Both the position numbers and the translations under genes were made by a program. A DNA stretch of 64,000 bases. Origin: Ancylobacter lacus (lineage in GTDB: Bacteria > Pseudomonadota > Alphaproteobacteria > Rhizobiales > Xanthobacteraceae). The notes under the pieces are model-generated. The model worked only from the letters and a program-made list of their open reading frames with translations. It did no database searches and was not told the origin of the DNA. Where the stretch lies: the NCBI RefSeq assembly GCF_018390635.1, contig NZ_JAHBGE010000038.1, positions 62,001 through 126,000 on the forward strand, written 5' to 3'. Below, one piece after another: positions 9,996-18,875 of the stretch; positions within the stretch are counted from its first letter, which is position 1, and the number at the start of each line of letters is the position of its first letter.

Positions 9996-11915
9996 ATGGC
10001 CCGCAACGCCGACCTGCTGCCCGCCCGCGCCGCCTTTGCGCGGCTGCTGGACGAGTATCTGCGGAAGGGCACGCGTCCCGGCGCGTTGCAGGGCCAATCC
10101 CGCACCAATGTGGAGTTCGCCGACCGGATCGCCTCCAGCCTGCAGGGCTCGGAGACAGGAGTGGTCGCCGCCACGACGGTGGGCTACTGGCGCCGGGGCG
10201 CGACCCTGCCCAAGGAGATCATGCCGATTCTGGACGCCCTGTTCGGCGATGTTGCCGGGCAGAAGGCCGACCGCGACCGGCTTTTCACGGCCTATCTGGC
10301 CGCCGCTGCGGAGAAAGCCGGCACCGCCCCCGCCGAGCCGGAAACCTCCCTCACCACCCTCGCCGAGACGGCGCCCGACCCGGCCGGTGCGGTCTGGGTG
10401 GCGCAAGGCGACCGGTTCGTCATCGACCGCTCGGGGCGGCCCTCCGACATCGCCGCGGCGCAGGACCCGCAGCTCCGGCAGATGCAGGACGTGGTGCGCG
10501 GCTTCGCCGAGGACCTCGCCATCGCCACGGCGCGGCTGCACAATGCGCCAAGCTGGTCGCTGCTGCACCGCGCCGCCCGCGACCTGCACGCGCTGCTTGA
10601 CGGCGACCCCGGGCAGATGCCGGGCAAGCTGGCCACGGCCTATGGGCTGCTGCTGCGGCTCGGCCGCTGCCTTGAAACCCACAAGGAACTCGCCGCCGAC
10701 CCCACCCAGCCGGACGACCCTCTGCCGCCCGCCATCCATGGCCCGCTGCGCGACGTGGTGCGGCTCGCCGCGCCGTGGCTGCGCGGCTTTCCCACCGTCG
10801 CGGGCTGGGACGATGCCGCCGGCAAGGCGCTGGTGCGCGCCGACCTTTATGAGCCCGCCCGCCGCTTCGCCCGCATCGCCCACGCCGAGGGCGCGATCGG
10901 CGCGGCGGACGCCGCCGCGATCGAGGCGCTGGCGGCCGCCGCCGGCCCCGGCTTCCTCGGGGAAAAAGCCGGGGCCCGGGCGGTGGCGAGCCTCACCAAT
11001 CTCGCGGTCGCCGGGGCCGGGGCGGTTCTGGGCGGCGGCGTCAGCCCGCTCCTCGCCGAGCGGGCGCGGGCGACGCTGGCGACGGCCCCCGCCGAGGTGG
11101 CGGCGCTGGCGGAAAGCCGGCCGGACGACCTGAAGCACGCGCTGCTCTTCGCGGTGGAAGAGGCGGCGCGGGCGGGGGAGATTGAGGCGGGCGCCGGATC
11201 ACAGGAGGAAGAAAGGGGCGCGGCGGCGCCGGAGAGTGAACCGGCGCCGGAGGTAGAAGCTGCCCTGCCCGAGTCGATACCGGAGGATGTCGAGGCTCAG
11301 GCGAGGGCGATGATCCTCGAAGGCTACGCCCCGCCGGTGGCGTGGCGGCCATTCATCAAGGGTCTAAACTTTCAGGGTACAGAGCTAGAGAGCCTGGAGC
11401 CACTTGCCGGACTTGACGCTCTCTCATGGCTCACCCTCAGCCAAACAGCGGTCACCGACCTCACCCCGCTCGCCGGACTGACAGCCATTTCACTGATCGA
11501 CCTGCCCGATACAAACGTTACCGACCTTTCCCCCCTCGCCGGGATGACCGCCCTTTCATGGCTCGACTTGTGCCGCACCAAGGTCACCGACCTCACCCCG
11601 CTCGCTGGAATGACCGCGCTTTCACACCTCGACCTGCTCAGCACAAAGGTGACGGACCTCGCCCCGCTCGCTGGATTGACAGCCCTTTCATGGCTCAACC
11701 TGAACGGCACCAAGGTCACCGACATCACCCCGCTAGCCGGTCTAACCGCGCTCGACCGCCTCGACCTGCGCAATACCTCGGTCACAGACCTCGCCCCCCT
11801 CGCCGGGCTGACCGCCCTCACATGGCTCTTCGTGAGTGACTGGGGCGTCGCCCACTTCGCCCCCCTCGCCGGCCTACCCAACCTCAATGCTCTCTCGACA
11901 CCGAACGACCCCTAA
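9996..11915 (+). CDS. leucine-rich-repeat protein with an N-terminal regulator-like domain
   Basis: A 639-residue cytoplasmic protein (no signal peptide). Residues 1-90 look like a phage/XRE-type helix-turn-helix or death-effector-like helical domain (RTNVEFADRIASSL, TVGYWRRGATLPKEIMPILDALFG), followed by a long Ala-rich helical middle. Residues about 464-638 form eight leucine-rich repeats of 22 residues with the consensus LxPLAGLTALSWLDLxxTKVTD, the bacterial internalin-like class. ATG 9996 (MARNADLL) is preferred to an upstream codon at 9927. The repeat part uses more A and T and rarer codons than its surroundings, suggesting expansion or separate origin of that segment. Partner and function are unknown; a protein-protein interaction or sensing role is inference. 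Confidence 0.75.
   Translation: MARNADLLPARAAFARLLDEYLRKGTRPGALQGQSRTNVEFADRIASSLQGSETGVVAATTVGYWRRGATLPKEIMPILDALFGDVAGQKADRDRLFTAYLAAAAEKAGTAPAEPETSLTTLAETAPDPAGAVWVAQGDRFVIDRSGRPSDIAAAQDPQLRQMQDVVRGFAEDLAIATARLHNAPSWSLLHRAARDLHALLDGDPGQMPGKLATAYGLLLRLGRCLETHKELAADPTQPDDPLPPAIHGPLRDVVRLAAPWLRGFPTVAGWDDAAGKALVRADLYEPARRFARIAHAEGAIGAADAAAIEALAAAAGPGFLGEKAGARAVASLTNLAVAGAGAVLGGGVSPLLAERARATLATAPAEVAALAESRPDDLKHALLFAVEEAARAGEIEAGAGSQEEERGAAAPESEPAPEVEAALPESIPEDVEAQARAMILEGYAPPVAWRPFIKGLNFQGTELESLEPLAGLDALSWLTLSQTAVTDLTPLAGLTAISLIDLPDTNVTDLSPLAGMTALSWLDLCRTKVTDLTPLAGMTALSHLDLLSTKVTDLAPLAGLTALSWLNLNGTKVTDITPLAGLTALDRLDLRNTSVTDLAPLAGLTALTWLFVSDWGVAHFAPLAGLPNLNALSTPNDP
11388..11901 (+). repeat. 66-bp period tandem repeat encoding LRRs
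   Basis: About eight degenerate 66-base units, each containing blocks like ctcgccgg-ctgaccgccctttcatggctc and gtcaccgacctc. They keep frame and encode the 22-residue leucine-rich repeats. Units differ at many third positions and in the variable xx residues, so the array is old enough to have diverged but could still change length by recombination. Confidence 0.85.
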
Positions 11916-12002
11916 CCCCCTCCCCCTAAAAACACTCCGGTAACCACCTGCGCCGCATCGTGTCGCCGCGCCGCACGGCGATTCGACGAGACGAGTGGTT
12001 CC

Positions 12003-12209
12003 ATGAGTAACGTGATCCCCTTTCCCGCCCGTCCCGCCGCGGCGGAGGACGACGACGAGATCGACCTCTTCACCGCCGTGGATGTCGCGATCCGCGACCT
12101 GCGCGACCTCATGCTGCGGCTGCAGGGCGACGAGGCCGGGCGGCGGCAGGCGCATGAGTGCCTCAGCATGCTCTCGCGCGCGCTGGAAGGGGCCCAGCAG
12201 CAGGCCTGA
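12003..12209 (+). CDS. small conserved-type protein, 68 aa
   Basis: The protein starts MSNVIPFPARP, an N-terminal pattern seen in many small uncharacterised alphaproteobacterial proteins, continues with an acidic stretch (EDDDEID) and ends in a helical region (VAIRDLRDLMLRLQGDEAGRR). There are no Cys residues, membrane segments or enzyme motifs. The ribosome binding site is weak. It lies between the LRR gene and the convergent exoD with no evident partner. Function is unknown. Confidence 0.55.
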   Translation: MSNVIPFPARPAAAEDDDEIDLFTAVDVAIRDLRDLMLRLQGDEAGRRQAHECLSMLSRALEGAQQQA

Positions 12210-12251
12210 GGCCGCCGCCAGCCAGGGCGGGCCCGGCCGGGGAAGGCCGGC

Positions 12252-13031
12252 TCAGGCGAAGAAGCTCTTCAGCAGGTAGAGCCCGGTCTCGACCAGCCCC
12301 CACACCACGCCGGACACCACCCCCAGCGAGGCGATGGCGATGGCGCCGCCGGCGAGGACCCACAGCCCGTCGCCGGCGAGGATGCCCAGCGCCAGCACGC
12401 ACACCGCCAGCGCCGGCAGCATGTTGCCGAGCGGGATCGGCAGCACCAGCACGGTCGCCAGCACGAAGCACATGGCGCCGACCAGGTTCTCCCCCGGCGG
12501 GCGCGCCAGCGCGCCGAGCCGGGGCCGCAGCAGCCGCTCCGCCCGCGCCAGCCACGGCGCCGCCTTGTTGATGAAGCCGGCGAATTCGCTGCGCCCGATC
12601 GAACGGTCGGCGATGACGCGCGGCAGCCACGGCTCGCGGCCGAGCGCGAGCTGGGCGGCGAGGAAAATGAGCGGCGCCCCCAGCACCGAGGAGGTGCCGG
12701 GCGGGGTCGGCAGCACGTTGGGCAGGGCGAAGATGAACATCAGCGGCCCGAAGGCGCGCTCCTGCATCTCGCTCACGAGGTCGCCGATGGCGATGCGCTC
12801 GCGCGATTCGTCATTGGCGATGTCGCTGAGCATCTCGGAAAGCCGGGGCGCGCTCTCGCCCGCCTCGGGCTCTTCCCGCGGCTCCGCCGCCCGCCCCTCC
12901 CGTGGCTCCGCCGCCCGCTCCTCCCGCGGCTCCGCAGCGGGGCCGGCCGTGCCCTGCGGGGCGGCCGGCGGCGGCGGGGTGGGCTCCGCGGCCGCGGGGT
13001 CGGGACTGAGCTTCGGGGCCGGCTTGGACAT
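12252..13031 (-). CDS. exoD: ExoD-family exopolysaccharide synthesis protein
   Basis: A 259-residue membrane protein. Residues 1-70 are a Pro/Ala/Glu-rich tail with three copies of an 8-residue repeat (AAEPREER), likely cytoplasmic and disordered. The ExoD domain follows: RLSEMLSDIANDESRERIAIGDL, then FGPLMFIFALPNVLPTPPGTS and about four hydrophobic segments. ExoD was described in Sinorhizobium as needed for exopolysaccharide output and alkali tolerance; its biochemical activity is not known. ATG 13031 starts the tail; the upstream reading frame is shadow sequence. Neighbours do not form an obvious operon with it. Confidence 0.85.
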   Translation of the reverse strand: MSKPAPKLSPDPAAAEPTPPPPAAPQGTAGPAAEPREERAAEPREGRAAEPREEPEAGESAPRLSEMLSDIANDESRERIAIGDLVSEMQERAFGPLMFIFALPNVLPTPPGTSSVLGAPLIFLAAQLALGREPWLPRVIADRSIGRSEFAGFINKAAPWLARAERLLRPRLGALARPPGENLVGAMCFVLATVLVLPIPLGNMLPALAVCVLALGILAGDGLWVLAGGAIAIASLGVVSGVVWGLVETGLYLLKSFFA

Positions 13032-13144
13032 GAACGCTCCCGCAAAACCGGCGCGGCCCGGCCGCCGCGCCTTTCGCCTCACATAGGCACGCCCGCCGCG
13101 GTTGGCCAGCGCGGCGCGACCGCCGCCGGCCGGAGGCGGTCCCG

Positions 13145-13237
13145 TCAGGTCCAGCTGAACAGGAACGCGCCCACCGCGATCAGCAGGATGACGGTGACCG
13201 CCACCCAGTGCCTGGCAGAAAAATCGTGCATGGTCAT
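13145..13237 (-). CDS. 30-aa single-span membrane peptide
   Basis: A tiny gene encoding MTMHDFSARHWVAVTVILL and ending AVGAFLFSWT: a short polar head and one membrane helix. An AGGGA site lies 6-8 bases before the ATG at 13237, better than expected by chance, and it is in front of exoD on the same strand. It resembles the many unannotated single-span peptides of bacteria. A weak point is that high GC makes short open frames common; the ribosome binding site and clean hydrophobic pattern are the support. Confidence 0.4.
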   Translation of the reverse strand: MTMHDFSARHWVAVTVILLIAVGAFLFSWT

Positions 13238-13434
13238 GACGGTTCCCTCGCTGCGGCCGGCCGGGCGGCGGGCCCGGCGCCATCGCTTCGACTTGGACCA
13301 GGACGGCGGCGGCGTCAAATGCCGAATAACGTCGGGGAAGCCGCCCGCCCCCGGCGGCCGCGCCGGCACCGGCGCGCGGTTTCGCGCCGCAATGCGGTCA
13401 TCATGTTACCGGGGTTCCGCTGCGACCAGCGTCT

Positions 13435-15006
13435 ATGCTCGCACGCATGCGAAAGCCGGCCGTCCCGGCGACGCTGCCCGATGCCTTCCCGACCCTTTGC
13501 GATCGCCGGACGCCGAACATGTTTCTGAAGAGCACCGACCCCACCCCCGGCCCCCTGCCGGAGCTGGAGGTGGCCGACCCGACCTTCGAGCTCGCGCCCA
13601 TCGCGCTGTGGCTGGAGGACTTCTCGGGGGTGCAGGCGCTGTTCGACGAGTGGCGGGCGCAGGGTGTCACCGCGCTGCGCCCCCACCTGGCCGAGCATCC
13701 CGCCCGGGTGCGGGACTGCGCCGGCCGCATCCGCATCCTCAAGGTCAACCGGCGCACGCTGGCGCTGTTCGGCGCCGACGATCTCGCCCATCTCGTCGCC
13801 AATATCGACCGGGTGTTCCGCGACGACATGCTGCGCACCCATGTCGAGGAGCTGGCGCAGCTCTTCGACGGCCGCACCGGCTTCTTCAGCAACACGGTGA
13901 ACTACACCCTCGCCGGACGGCGGCTCGACATCCAGCTCAACGGCACCGTGCTGCCCGGCCACGAGGCGCGGCTCGACCGGGTGCTGGTGGCGACCGAGGA
14001 TGTCACCGCCCGGGAGACCGCGCGGCGCCAGGTGGAACAGGCCGAGCACCATGCCCGCGGCCTGTTCGAGCACTCGCCCTGCTCGCTCTGGGTGGAGGAC
14101 TTCTCCACCATCCGCCAGCTCATGGACGAGGTGCGGGCGCGCGGCATCGAGGATTTCCGGGTCTTCACCGACGTCCACCCGGAATTCGTCGAGCGCTGCA
14201 TCAGCGAAATCCGGGTGATCGACGTCAACCGGCAGACGCTGGACATGTTCGGCGCCCCGGACAAGGCGACGCTGCTGCGCAATCTCGGCACGGTGTTCCG
14301 CGACGACATGATGCGCTCGTTCCGCGAGCAGCTCGTCGACCTGTGGAACGGGCGGCTGATGCACCAGCGCGAGGCGGTGAACTACACGCTGGCGGGGGAC
14401 GAGGTGCATGTCCACCTGCAGTTCAGCGTGCTGCCCGGCCATGAGCGCGACTGGGCGCTGGTGCAGGTGGCGCTCACCGACATCACCGCGCGCAAGAAGG
14501 CGGAGGCCTATCTCGAATATCTCGGCAAGCACGACGTGCTCACCCGGCTGCACAACCGCTCCTTCTATGCCGACGAGCTGAACCGGCTGGAACGCAAGGG
14601 GCCGTTCCCGGTCACGGTCATCATCGTCGACCTCAACGAGCTGAAGAGCGTGAACGACCAGCTCGGCCACGCCGCCGGCGATGCGCTGCTGCGCCGGGCC
14701 GGCGAGGTGCTGGGCAAGGTGGTGGAGCCGCCGCGCTGCGCCGCCCGCATCGGCGGCGACGAGTTCGCGCTGCTGCTGCCGGCCACCGACGCCGAGGGCG
14801 GCCGGGCGGTGATCGAGAACATCGGCAAGCTGATGGAGCTGAACAACCAGTTCTACACCGGGCCGCGGCTGAGCTTCGCCGTCGGCCTCGCCACCAGCCA
14901 GCCGGGCGAGCGGCTGGAGAACGTGGTGAAGCGGGCCGACCTCGACATGTACGCCATGAAGCGCCAGCTCGCCGGCGCCCCGGCCGCGGCGACGCCGACG
15001 CTCTGA
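13435..15006 (+). CDS. diguanylate cyclase with two PAS-like sensor domains
   Basis: A 523-residue cytoplasmic signalling protein with no membrane segment. Two related PAS-like modules are arranged in tandem (about residues 50-200 and 200-355); both contain a matching LWxEDFS...F..DM..F/H pattern and NYTLAG, so they arose by duplication. The C-terminal GGDEF domain has an intact active site, RIGGDEFALLLP, plus the HDVLTRLHNRSFY entry motif, so it should make cyclic di-GMP. No RxxD inhibitory site is obvious. The start is uncertain: ATG 13435, 13447 or 13519 (MFLKSTDP) are all possible, and none has a clear ribosome binding site. Confidence 0.87.
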   Translation: MLARMRKPAVPATLPDAFPTLCDRRTPNMFLKSTDPTPGPLPELEVADPTFELAPIALWLEDFSGVQALFDEWRAQGVTALRPHLAEHPARVRDCAGRIRILKVNRRTLALFGADDLAHLVANIDRVFRDDMLRTHVEELAQLFDGRTGFFSNTVNYTLAGRRLDIQLNGTVLPGHEARLDRVLVATEDVTARETARRQVEQAEHHARGLFEHSPCSLWVEDFSTIRQLMDEVRARGIEDFRVFTDVHPEFVERCISEIRVIDVNRQTLDMFGAPDKATLLRNLGTVFRDDMMRSFREQLVDLWNGRLMHQREAVNYTLAGDEVHVHLQFSVLPGHERDWALVQVALTDITARKKAEAYLEYLGKHDVLTRLHNRSFYADELNRLERKGPFPVTVIIVDLNELKSVNDQLGHAAGDALLRRAGEVLGKVVEPPRCAARIGGDEFALLLPATDAEGGRAVIENIGKLMELNNQFYTGPRLSFAVGLATSQPGERLENVVKRADLDMYAMKRQLAGAPAAATPTL

Positions 15007-15064
15007 GGCCGGCCCGGGGGGCGCCGCCACCGCGCGCCCCTGCCCCGGCCGCGACCGCGCGGCC

Positions 15065-15490
15065 TCAGTCGGCGGCGGCGGCGAGGTCGGCGGTGTGGAC
15101 CACGCAGAGCTTGTTGCCCTCGGGGTCGCGGAGATAGGCACCGTAATAGTCCTCCCCATAGTGCGGGCGCGGGCCCGGCGCGCCTTCGTCGTGGCCGCCT
15201 TCGGCCAGCCCCGCCCGCCAGGCGGCCTCCACCGCTTCCGGCGAGGGCGCGGCGAAGCTCACCTGCAGGCCGTTGCCCCAGGTGGCGGGCAGCCCGTTGA
15301 AGGGTTCCTGCACATAGAATTGCGGCCAGCGCCGGCCGGGGCGCATCCACAGCACGCCGGGCGGGCCGCCATCGCCGCCCTCCTCCGCCGGCCCGCGCAC
15401 CAGCCCGAGCGGGGCCAGCAGGGCGTCGTAGAACCGGCTCATCCGCTCGAGGTCGCGCGCGCCGACGATGATGTGGCTGAACAGCGGCAT
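15065..15490 (-). CDS. VOC family (glyoxalase-like) protein
   Basis: A 141-residue protein of the vicinal oxygen chelate fold: the start MPLFSHIIVGARDLERMSRFYDALL is the typical first beta-alpha unit, and DYYGAYLRDPEGNKLCVVH is the second metal-site half. Members include glyoxalases, dioxygenases and resistance proteins; the substrate here cannot be told. ATG 15490 was chosen because AGGGAG is 7 bases upstream; ATG 15496 is too close to that site. Monocistronic, convergent with the cyclase gene. Confidence 0.8.
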   Translation of the reverse strand: MPLFSHIIVGARDLERMSRFYDALLAPLGLVRGPAEEGGDGGPPGVLWMRPGRRWPQFYVQEPFNGLPATWGNGLQVSFAAPSPEAVEAAWRAGLAEGGHDEGAPGPRPHYGEDYYGAYLRDPEGNKLCVVHTADLAAAAD

Positions 15491-15666
15491 TGTCATACTC
15501 CCTGCGACCGCCGCGCGCAGGGCGAGGCGCGGCATGGTCGCACAGAGCCCCCGCCTGCGGCGAGGCGTCCGTGGCGCGCGCGCCCCGAAAGCCGATATCC
15601 AGAGGTGTCGGCACGTCTTCCGGCCGGCCGTCGCCGCGACGGGCCGGCCCCTCGGCGGGGGATCGC

Positions 15667-17307
15667 ATGGGTCAGAAACGGGTGTCGGGAACGGTCACGC
15701 CGCCGCGCGCGACCTGCGCCGGCGAAGGCGGCGTCGCGACCATCGCCGCCGGCGGCGGCCGCACGGCCTTCACTGCCCGGAGCGAGGCTCCCGCCGCGAC
15801 CGGGGGAGGAGCGCGGCCGGCCGCCACCGGCGGGACCGCGGGACCGGGACCGGAGGGCGGGCCGGCGCGCGAGCCCGCCGCGCCGCACGGCCCGCGCCGG
15901 GGCGCCCTGCGGCGCGGCTCGCTCGGCGCCGGGCATATCCTGTTCTTCGTCGTCGCCGCGGCGGCCCCGCTCACCGCGGTGCTGGGCGGGGTGCCGGGGG
16001 CGATCGCCTTCGGCCATCCCGCCGGGGTGCCCGGCGCCTTCGTCATCGCCGGGCTGCTCTACCTCGCCTTCGCCGCCGGGCTCACCGCCATGGCCCGCCA
16101 CATCGCCAATGCTGGGGCCTTCTACGCCTATATCGGCGCGGGGCTGGGGCCGGCGGCGGGGCTGGCCGGCGCGTTCCTCGCCCTGCTGGCCTATCAGGCG
16201 ATCCAGATCGCGGTGTACGGGCTGCTCGGCCTCGTGCTGGCGCAGGCCAGCGCCGGGCTGCTGCCGGACGGCGCGCGCGCGCCGTGGTGGGCGGGCTCGG
16301 CGCTCGCCATCGCCGCGGTGCTGGCCTGCGGCCGGCGCAACGTGCTGTTCTCCAGCCGGGTGCTCGGGGTGTGCCTGACGCTGGAACTGGGGGTGCTGGT
16401 GGCGGTGGATCTCGCCATGCTGGCCCATGGCGGACCGCAGGGCTGGAGCCTCGCCCCCTTCGCGCCGCGCGAAATCCTGGCGCCGGGGCTGGGCGCGGCG
16501 ATGGTGTTCGTCATCGCCTGCTTCGTCGGCTTCGAGGCCACCGCCATTTTCGGCGAGGAGGCCCGCCGGCCGGCGCAGGACATTCCCCGCGCGACCTATG
16601 GCGCGGTGGCGCTGATCGCCGTGCTCTACGCCGCCTCCGCCTATGCCGCGCTGGTGTTCCACGGCGAGGCGGCCGTCGCCGAGGCGGCCCGGTCCGACCC
16701 GACCGGGCTCTATCTCGGGCCGGCACGGGCGCTGCTCGGCGAGGGGGTGGCGGAGACGATGAACCTGCTGCTGATGCTCAGCCTGTTCGCCTGCGCGCTC
16801 TCGCTGCACGGGGCGATCGCGCGCTATCTCTTCGCGCTGGCCCGCAACGGGGTGGGCACCCACTGGCTGGCGACGCCGCACCCCCGCCATGGCGGGCCGA
16901 GCCGGGCCGGGCTGGCGCAGAGCGCGGCGGCGGCGGGGATGCTGGCGGTGTTCGCGCTGACCGGGCAGGACCCGTTCGCGGTGGTGTTCTCCTGGATGAG
17001 CGCGCTCGGCAGCCTCGCCATACTGGCGGTGCAGGTGCTCTGCGCCGCCGCCATCATCGCCTTCTTCCGGGCCGATCCGCGCGGGGTCGGCCGCTTCCGC
17101 CGGCTGGTGGCGCCGGCCCTCGCCGGGGCGGGCCTCACCGCCTGCCTGCTGCTGGTGGTGATGAACCTGCCGCTGCTCGCCGGCTCCGACAGCGCCGAGG
17201 TGCACGCCTTCCCCGCGCTGGTCGCGCTGGTCGGGCTCGCCGGGGCGGTGCTCGGCCGGCTGAAACGGCCGCAGCCGCTGCGCGGTGACGACGCCGGCGG
17301 CGCGTGA
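15667..17307 (+). CDS. APC superfamily amino acid/amine transporter
   Basis: A 546-residue permease with about 12 membrane helices, preceded by an unusual 80-residue Gly/Ala/Pro-rich leader that is probably cytoplasmic and disordered. The first helix carries the GALRRGSLGAGHILFFVVAAAAPL substrate-site pattern, and CFVGFEATAIFGEEARRP is the family's helix-6 region. It is likely a proton-coupled uptake system for an amino acid or related cation; the substrate is not predictable. If translation starts nearer RRGSLGAG, the leader would not exist; no clear internal ribosome binding site decides this. No operon partner. Confidence 0.83.
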   Translation: MGQKRVSGTVTPPRATCAGEGGVATIAAGGGRTAFTARSEAPAATGGGARPAATGGTAGPGPEGGPAREPAAPHGPRRGALRRGSLGAGHILFFVVAAAAPLTAVLGGVPGAIAFGHPAGVPGAFVIAGLLYLAFAAGLTAMARHIANAGAFYAYIGAGLGPAAGLAGAFLALLAYQAIQIAVYGLLGLVLAQASAGLLPDGARAPWWAGSALAIAAVLACGRRNVLFSSRVLGVCLTLELGVLVAVDLAMLAHGGPQGWSLAPFAPREILAPGLGAAMVFVIACFVGFEATAIFGEEARRPAQDIPRATYGAVALIAVLYAASAYAALVFHGEAAVAEAARSDPTGLYLGPARALLGEGVAETMNLLLMLSLFACALSLHGAIARYLFALARNGVGTHWLATPHPRHGGPSRAGLAQSAAAAGMLAVFALTGQDPFAVVFSWMSALGSLAILAVQVLCAAAIIAFFRADPRGVGRFRRLVAPALAGAGLTACLLLVVMNLPLLAGSDSAEVHAFPALVALVGLAGAVLGRLKRPQPLRGDDAGGA

Positions 17308-17404
17308 AGAGTCGACATCGCCGCGATTGCGCAGTAAACCCGTCGCGAAGCGAATTACATGACCTTCCGGTTCATCTGGAAGATTTCACTTAAATGGATT
17401 GTAA

Positions 17405-18178
17405 ATGAGCAATCTCCATCAGGAACGTGTCCTCAGCGTTCACCACTGGACCGACAATCTCTTCACCTTCACCACCACCCGCGACCCCGCGCTGCGCTTC
17501 AAGAGCGGGCAGTTCGTGATGATCGGGCTGGAGGTGAACGGCAAGCCGCTGCTGCGGGCCTATTCCATCGCCAGCGCGCATTACGAGGACACGCTGGAGT
17601 TCTTCTCCATCAAGGTGCAGGACGGCCCGCTGACCTCGCGGCTGCAGCACCTGAAGGAGGGTGACAGCGTCATCGTCGGCCGCAAGCCCACCGGCACGCT
17701 GCTGGTGGATTATCTCGTGCCCGGCCGGCGGCTCTACCTGCTCGCCACCGGCACCGGCCTCGCGCCCTTCCTCAGCCTGATCAAGGACCCCGAGACCTAC
17801 GACAATTACGACAAGGTCATCCTCGTCCACGGCACCCGCACCGTCGCGGAGCTGGCCTATGCCGAGCTCATCACCGAGCAGCTCCCGGACGACGAGTTCC
17901 TCGGCGAGATCGTGCGGGAAAAGCTGGTCTATTACCCCACGGTGACGCGCGAGCCCTTCCGCAACCAGGGCCGCATCACCGACCTCATCACCTCCGGCAA
18001 GCTGTTCGCCGATCTCGGCCTGCCGCCGCTCGGCAAGGAGGACGACCGGGTGATGCTGTGCGGCAGCCCGCAGCTCCTGGACGACATGCGCGTCATCCTC
18101 AAGGAGCGCGGCTTCGAGGAAGGCTCCACCACCGAGCCCGGCGATTTCGTGATCGAGAAGGCCTTCGTCGAGAAGTAG
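17405..18178 (+). CDS. fpr: ferredoxin/flavodoxin-NADP+ reductase
   Basis: A 257-residue FAD enzyme exchanging electrons between NADPH and ferredoxin or flavodoxin. FAD-binding RAYSIASAHYED and the NADP-binding LLATGTGLAPFLSL are present, then VMLCGSPQLLDDM and a C-terminal FVIEKAFVEK typical of the bacterial subclass. Length is normal. The gene stands alone behind a 97-base AT-richer leader and ahead of a strong hairpin. It could also support the redox chemistry of the window's oxygenases, but no link is visible. Confidence 0.93.
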   Translation: MSNLHQERVLSVHHWTDNLFTFTTTRDPALRFKSGQFVMIGLEVNGKPLLRAYSIASAHYEDTLEFFSIKVQDGPLTSRLQHLKEGDSVIVGRKPTGTLLVDYLVPGRRLYLLATGTGLAPFLSLIKDPETYDNYDKVILVHGTRTVAELAYAELITEQLPDDEFLGEIVREKLVYYPTVTREPFRNQGRITDLITSGKLFADLGLPPLGKEDDRVMLCGSPQLLDDMRVILKERGFEEGSTTEPGDFVIEKAFVEK

Positions 18179-18205
18179 CCGCCGGGCCGCACTGGCGAAA
18201 CGGAA

Positions 18206-18233
18206 AAGGCCGGACCCGCGAGGGTCCGGCCTT
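18206..18233 (+). terminator. intrinsic terminator after fpr
   Basis: A 12-bp perfect inverted repeat, AAGGCCGGACCC-GCGA-GGGTCCGGCCTT, begins 28 bases after the fpr stop. The AA/TT flanks and tetraloop give a good terminator, able to work in both directions between fpr and the convergent gene at 18278. Confidence 0.7.
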
Positions 18234-18277
18234 CGTCATGTCAGGGGGCCGCGATGGGCACCCGATCGGGCTTCTCT

Positions 18278-18631
18278 TCAGGGGCGCTGCGAAAACGGCG
18301 TGGCGCGGAAGCGGCCGGGGCCGGTGGGGCGCACGCCATAGGCGTCGGCCTTGCCCTCGCGGGCGATTTCGTCCGGCGACAGCTCGCGGTATTCGGCGTC
18401 GATCACCGTCACATCGGCGCGGGTGCGCGCCACCGGCCGGCGGGGGCCGAACAGCTTGTAGGCGAGACCCGCCAGCAGGGCGACCGGAAACACGACCAGG
18501 AACACGCTTGCCGCCACCAGGGCCAGCGCCGTGCCAATGGCGAGCGCCGCCGCGACGGCAAGAGCGACCTGCCAGCCGCTGATGCGCCTCACGGTGAATC
18601 GCACGCGCTCATAAGGGTCGGACGGGTTCAT
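18278..18631 (-). CDS. small two-helix membrane protein, 117 aa
   Basis: A polar N-terminus (MNPSDPYERVRFTVRR) is followed by two membrane helices (WQVALAVAAALAIGTALALVA and FLVVFPVALLAGLAYKLF) and a basic then acidic cytoplasmic tail with VIDAEYREL, a short motif common in small alphaproteobacterial membrane proteins. No function is known. ATG 18631 fits the start of the conserved part; a codon at 18661 would add ten charged residues. It is convergent with fpr and separated from it by a bidirectional terminator. Confidence 0.6.
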   Translation of the reverse strand: MNPSDPYERVRFTVRRISGWQVALAVAAALAIGTALALVAASVFLVVFPVALLAGLAYKLFGPRRPVARTRADVTVIDAEYRELSPDEIAREGKADAYGVRPTGPGRFRATPFSQRP

Positions 18632-18875
18632 CTCGGTCGTTTTCCTCCTGTCGCGGATCATCCGCGCTGTTCTTCATATGGGAAAATCGCGGCACTCTTC
18701 CAGCGGCCGCGGACAAATCCGCGCGAGGTGGCCCCGTTCGCCCGCCCACGGAGACCAACCGGCCCTGCCGCGCCCGCCCCCGCCGCCAGACGCCCGCCTG
18801 CGCGAGGTCCGCGTTTCGATCGTTGAAAGGTCCGGCAGCGCGCCGCCCCTTCGCAACACCGCGGCGGCGGCCGCC

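Noticed and set aside
11388-11901. 66-bp repeats resembling a CRISPR-like array
   Set aside because: The units are degenerate, in frame, without spacers, and encode leucine-rich repeats.
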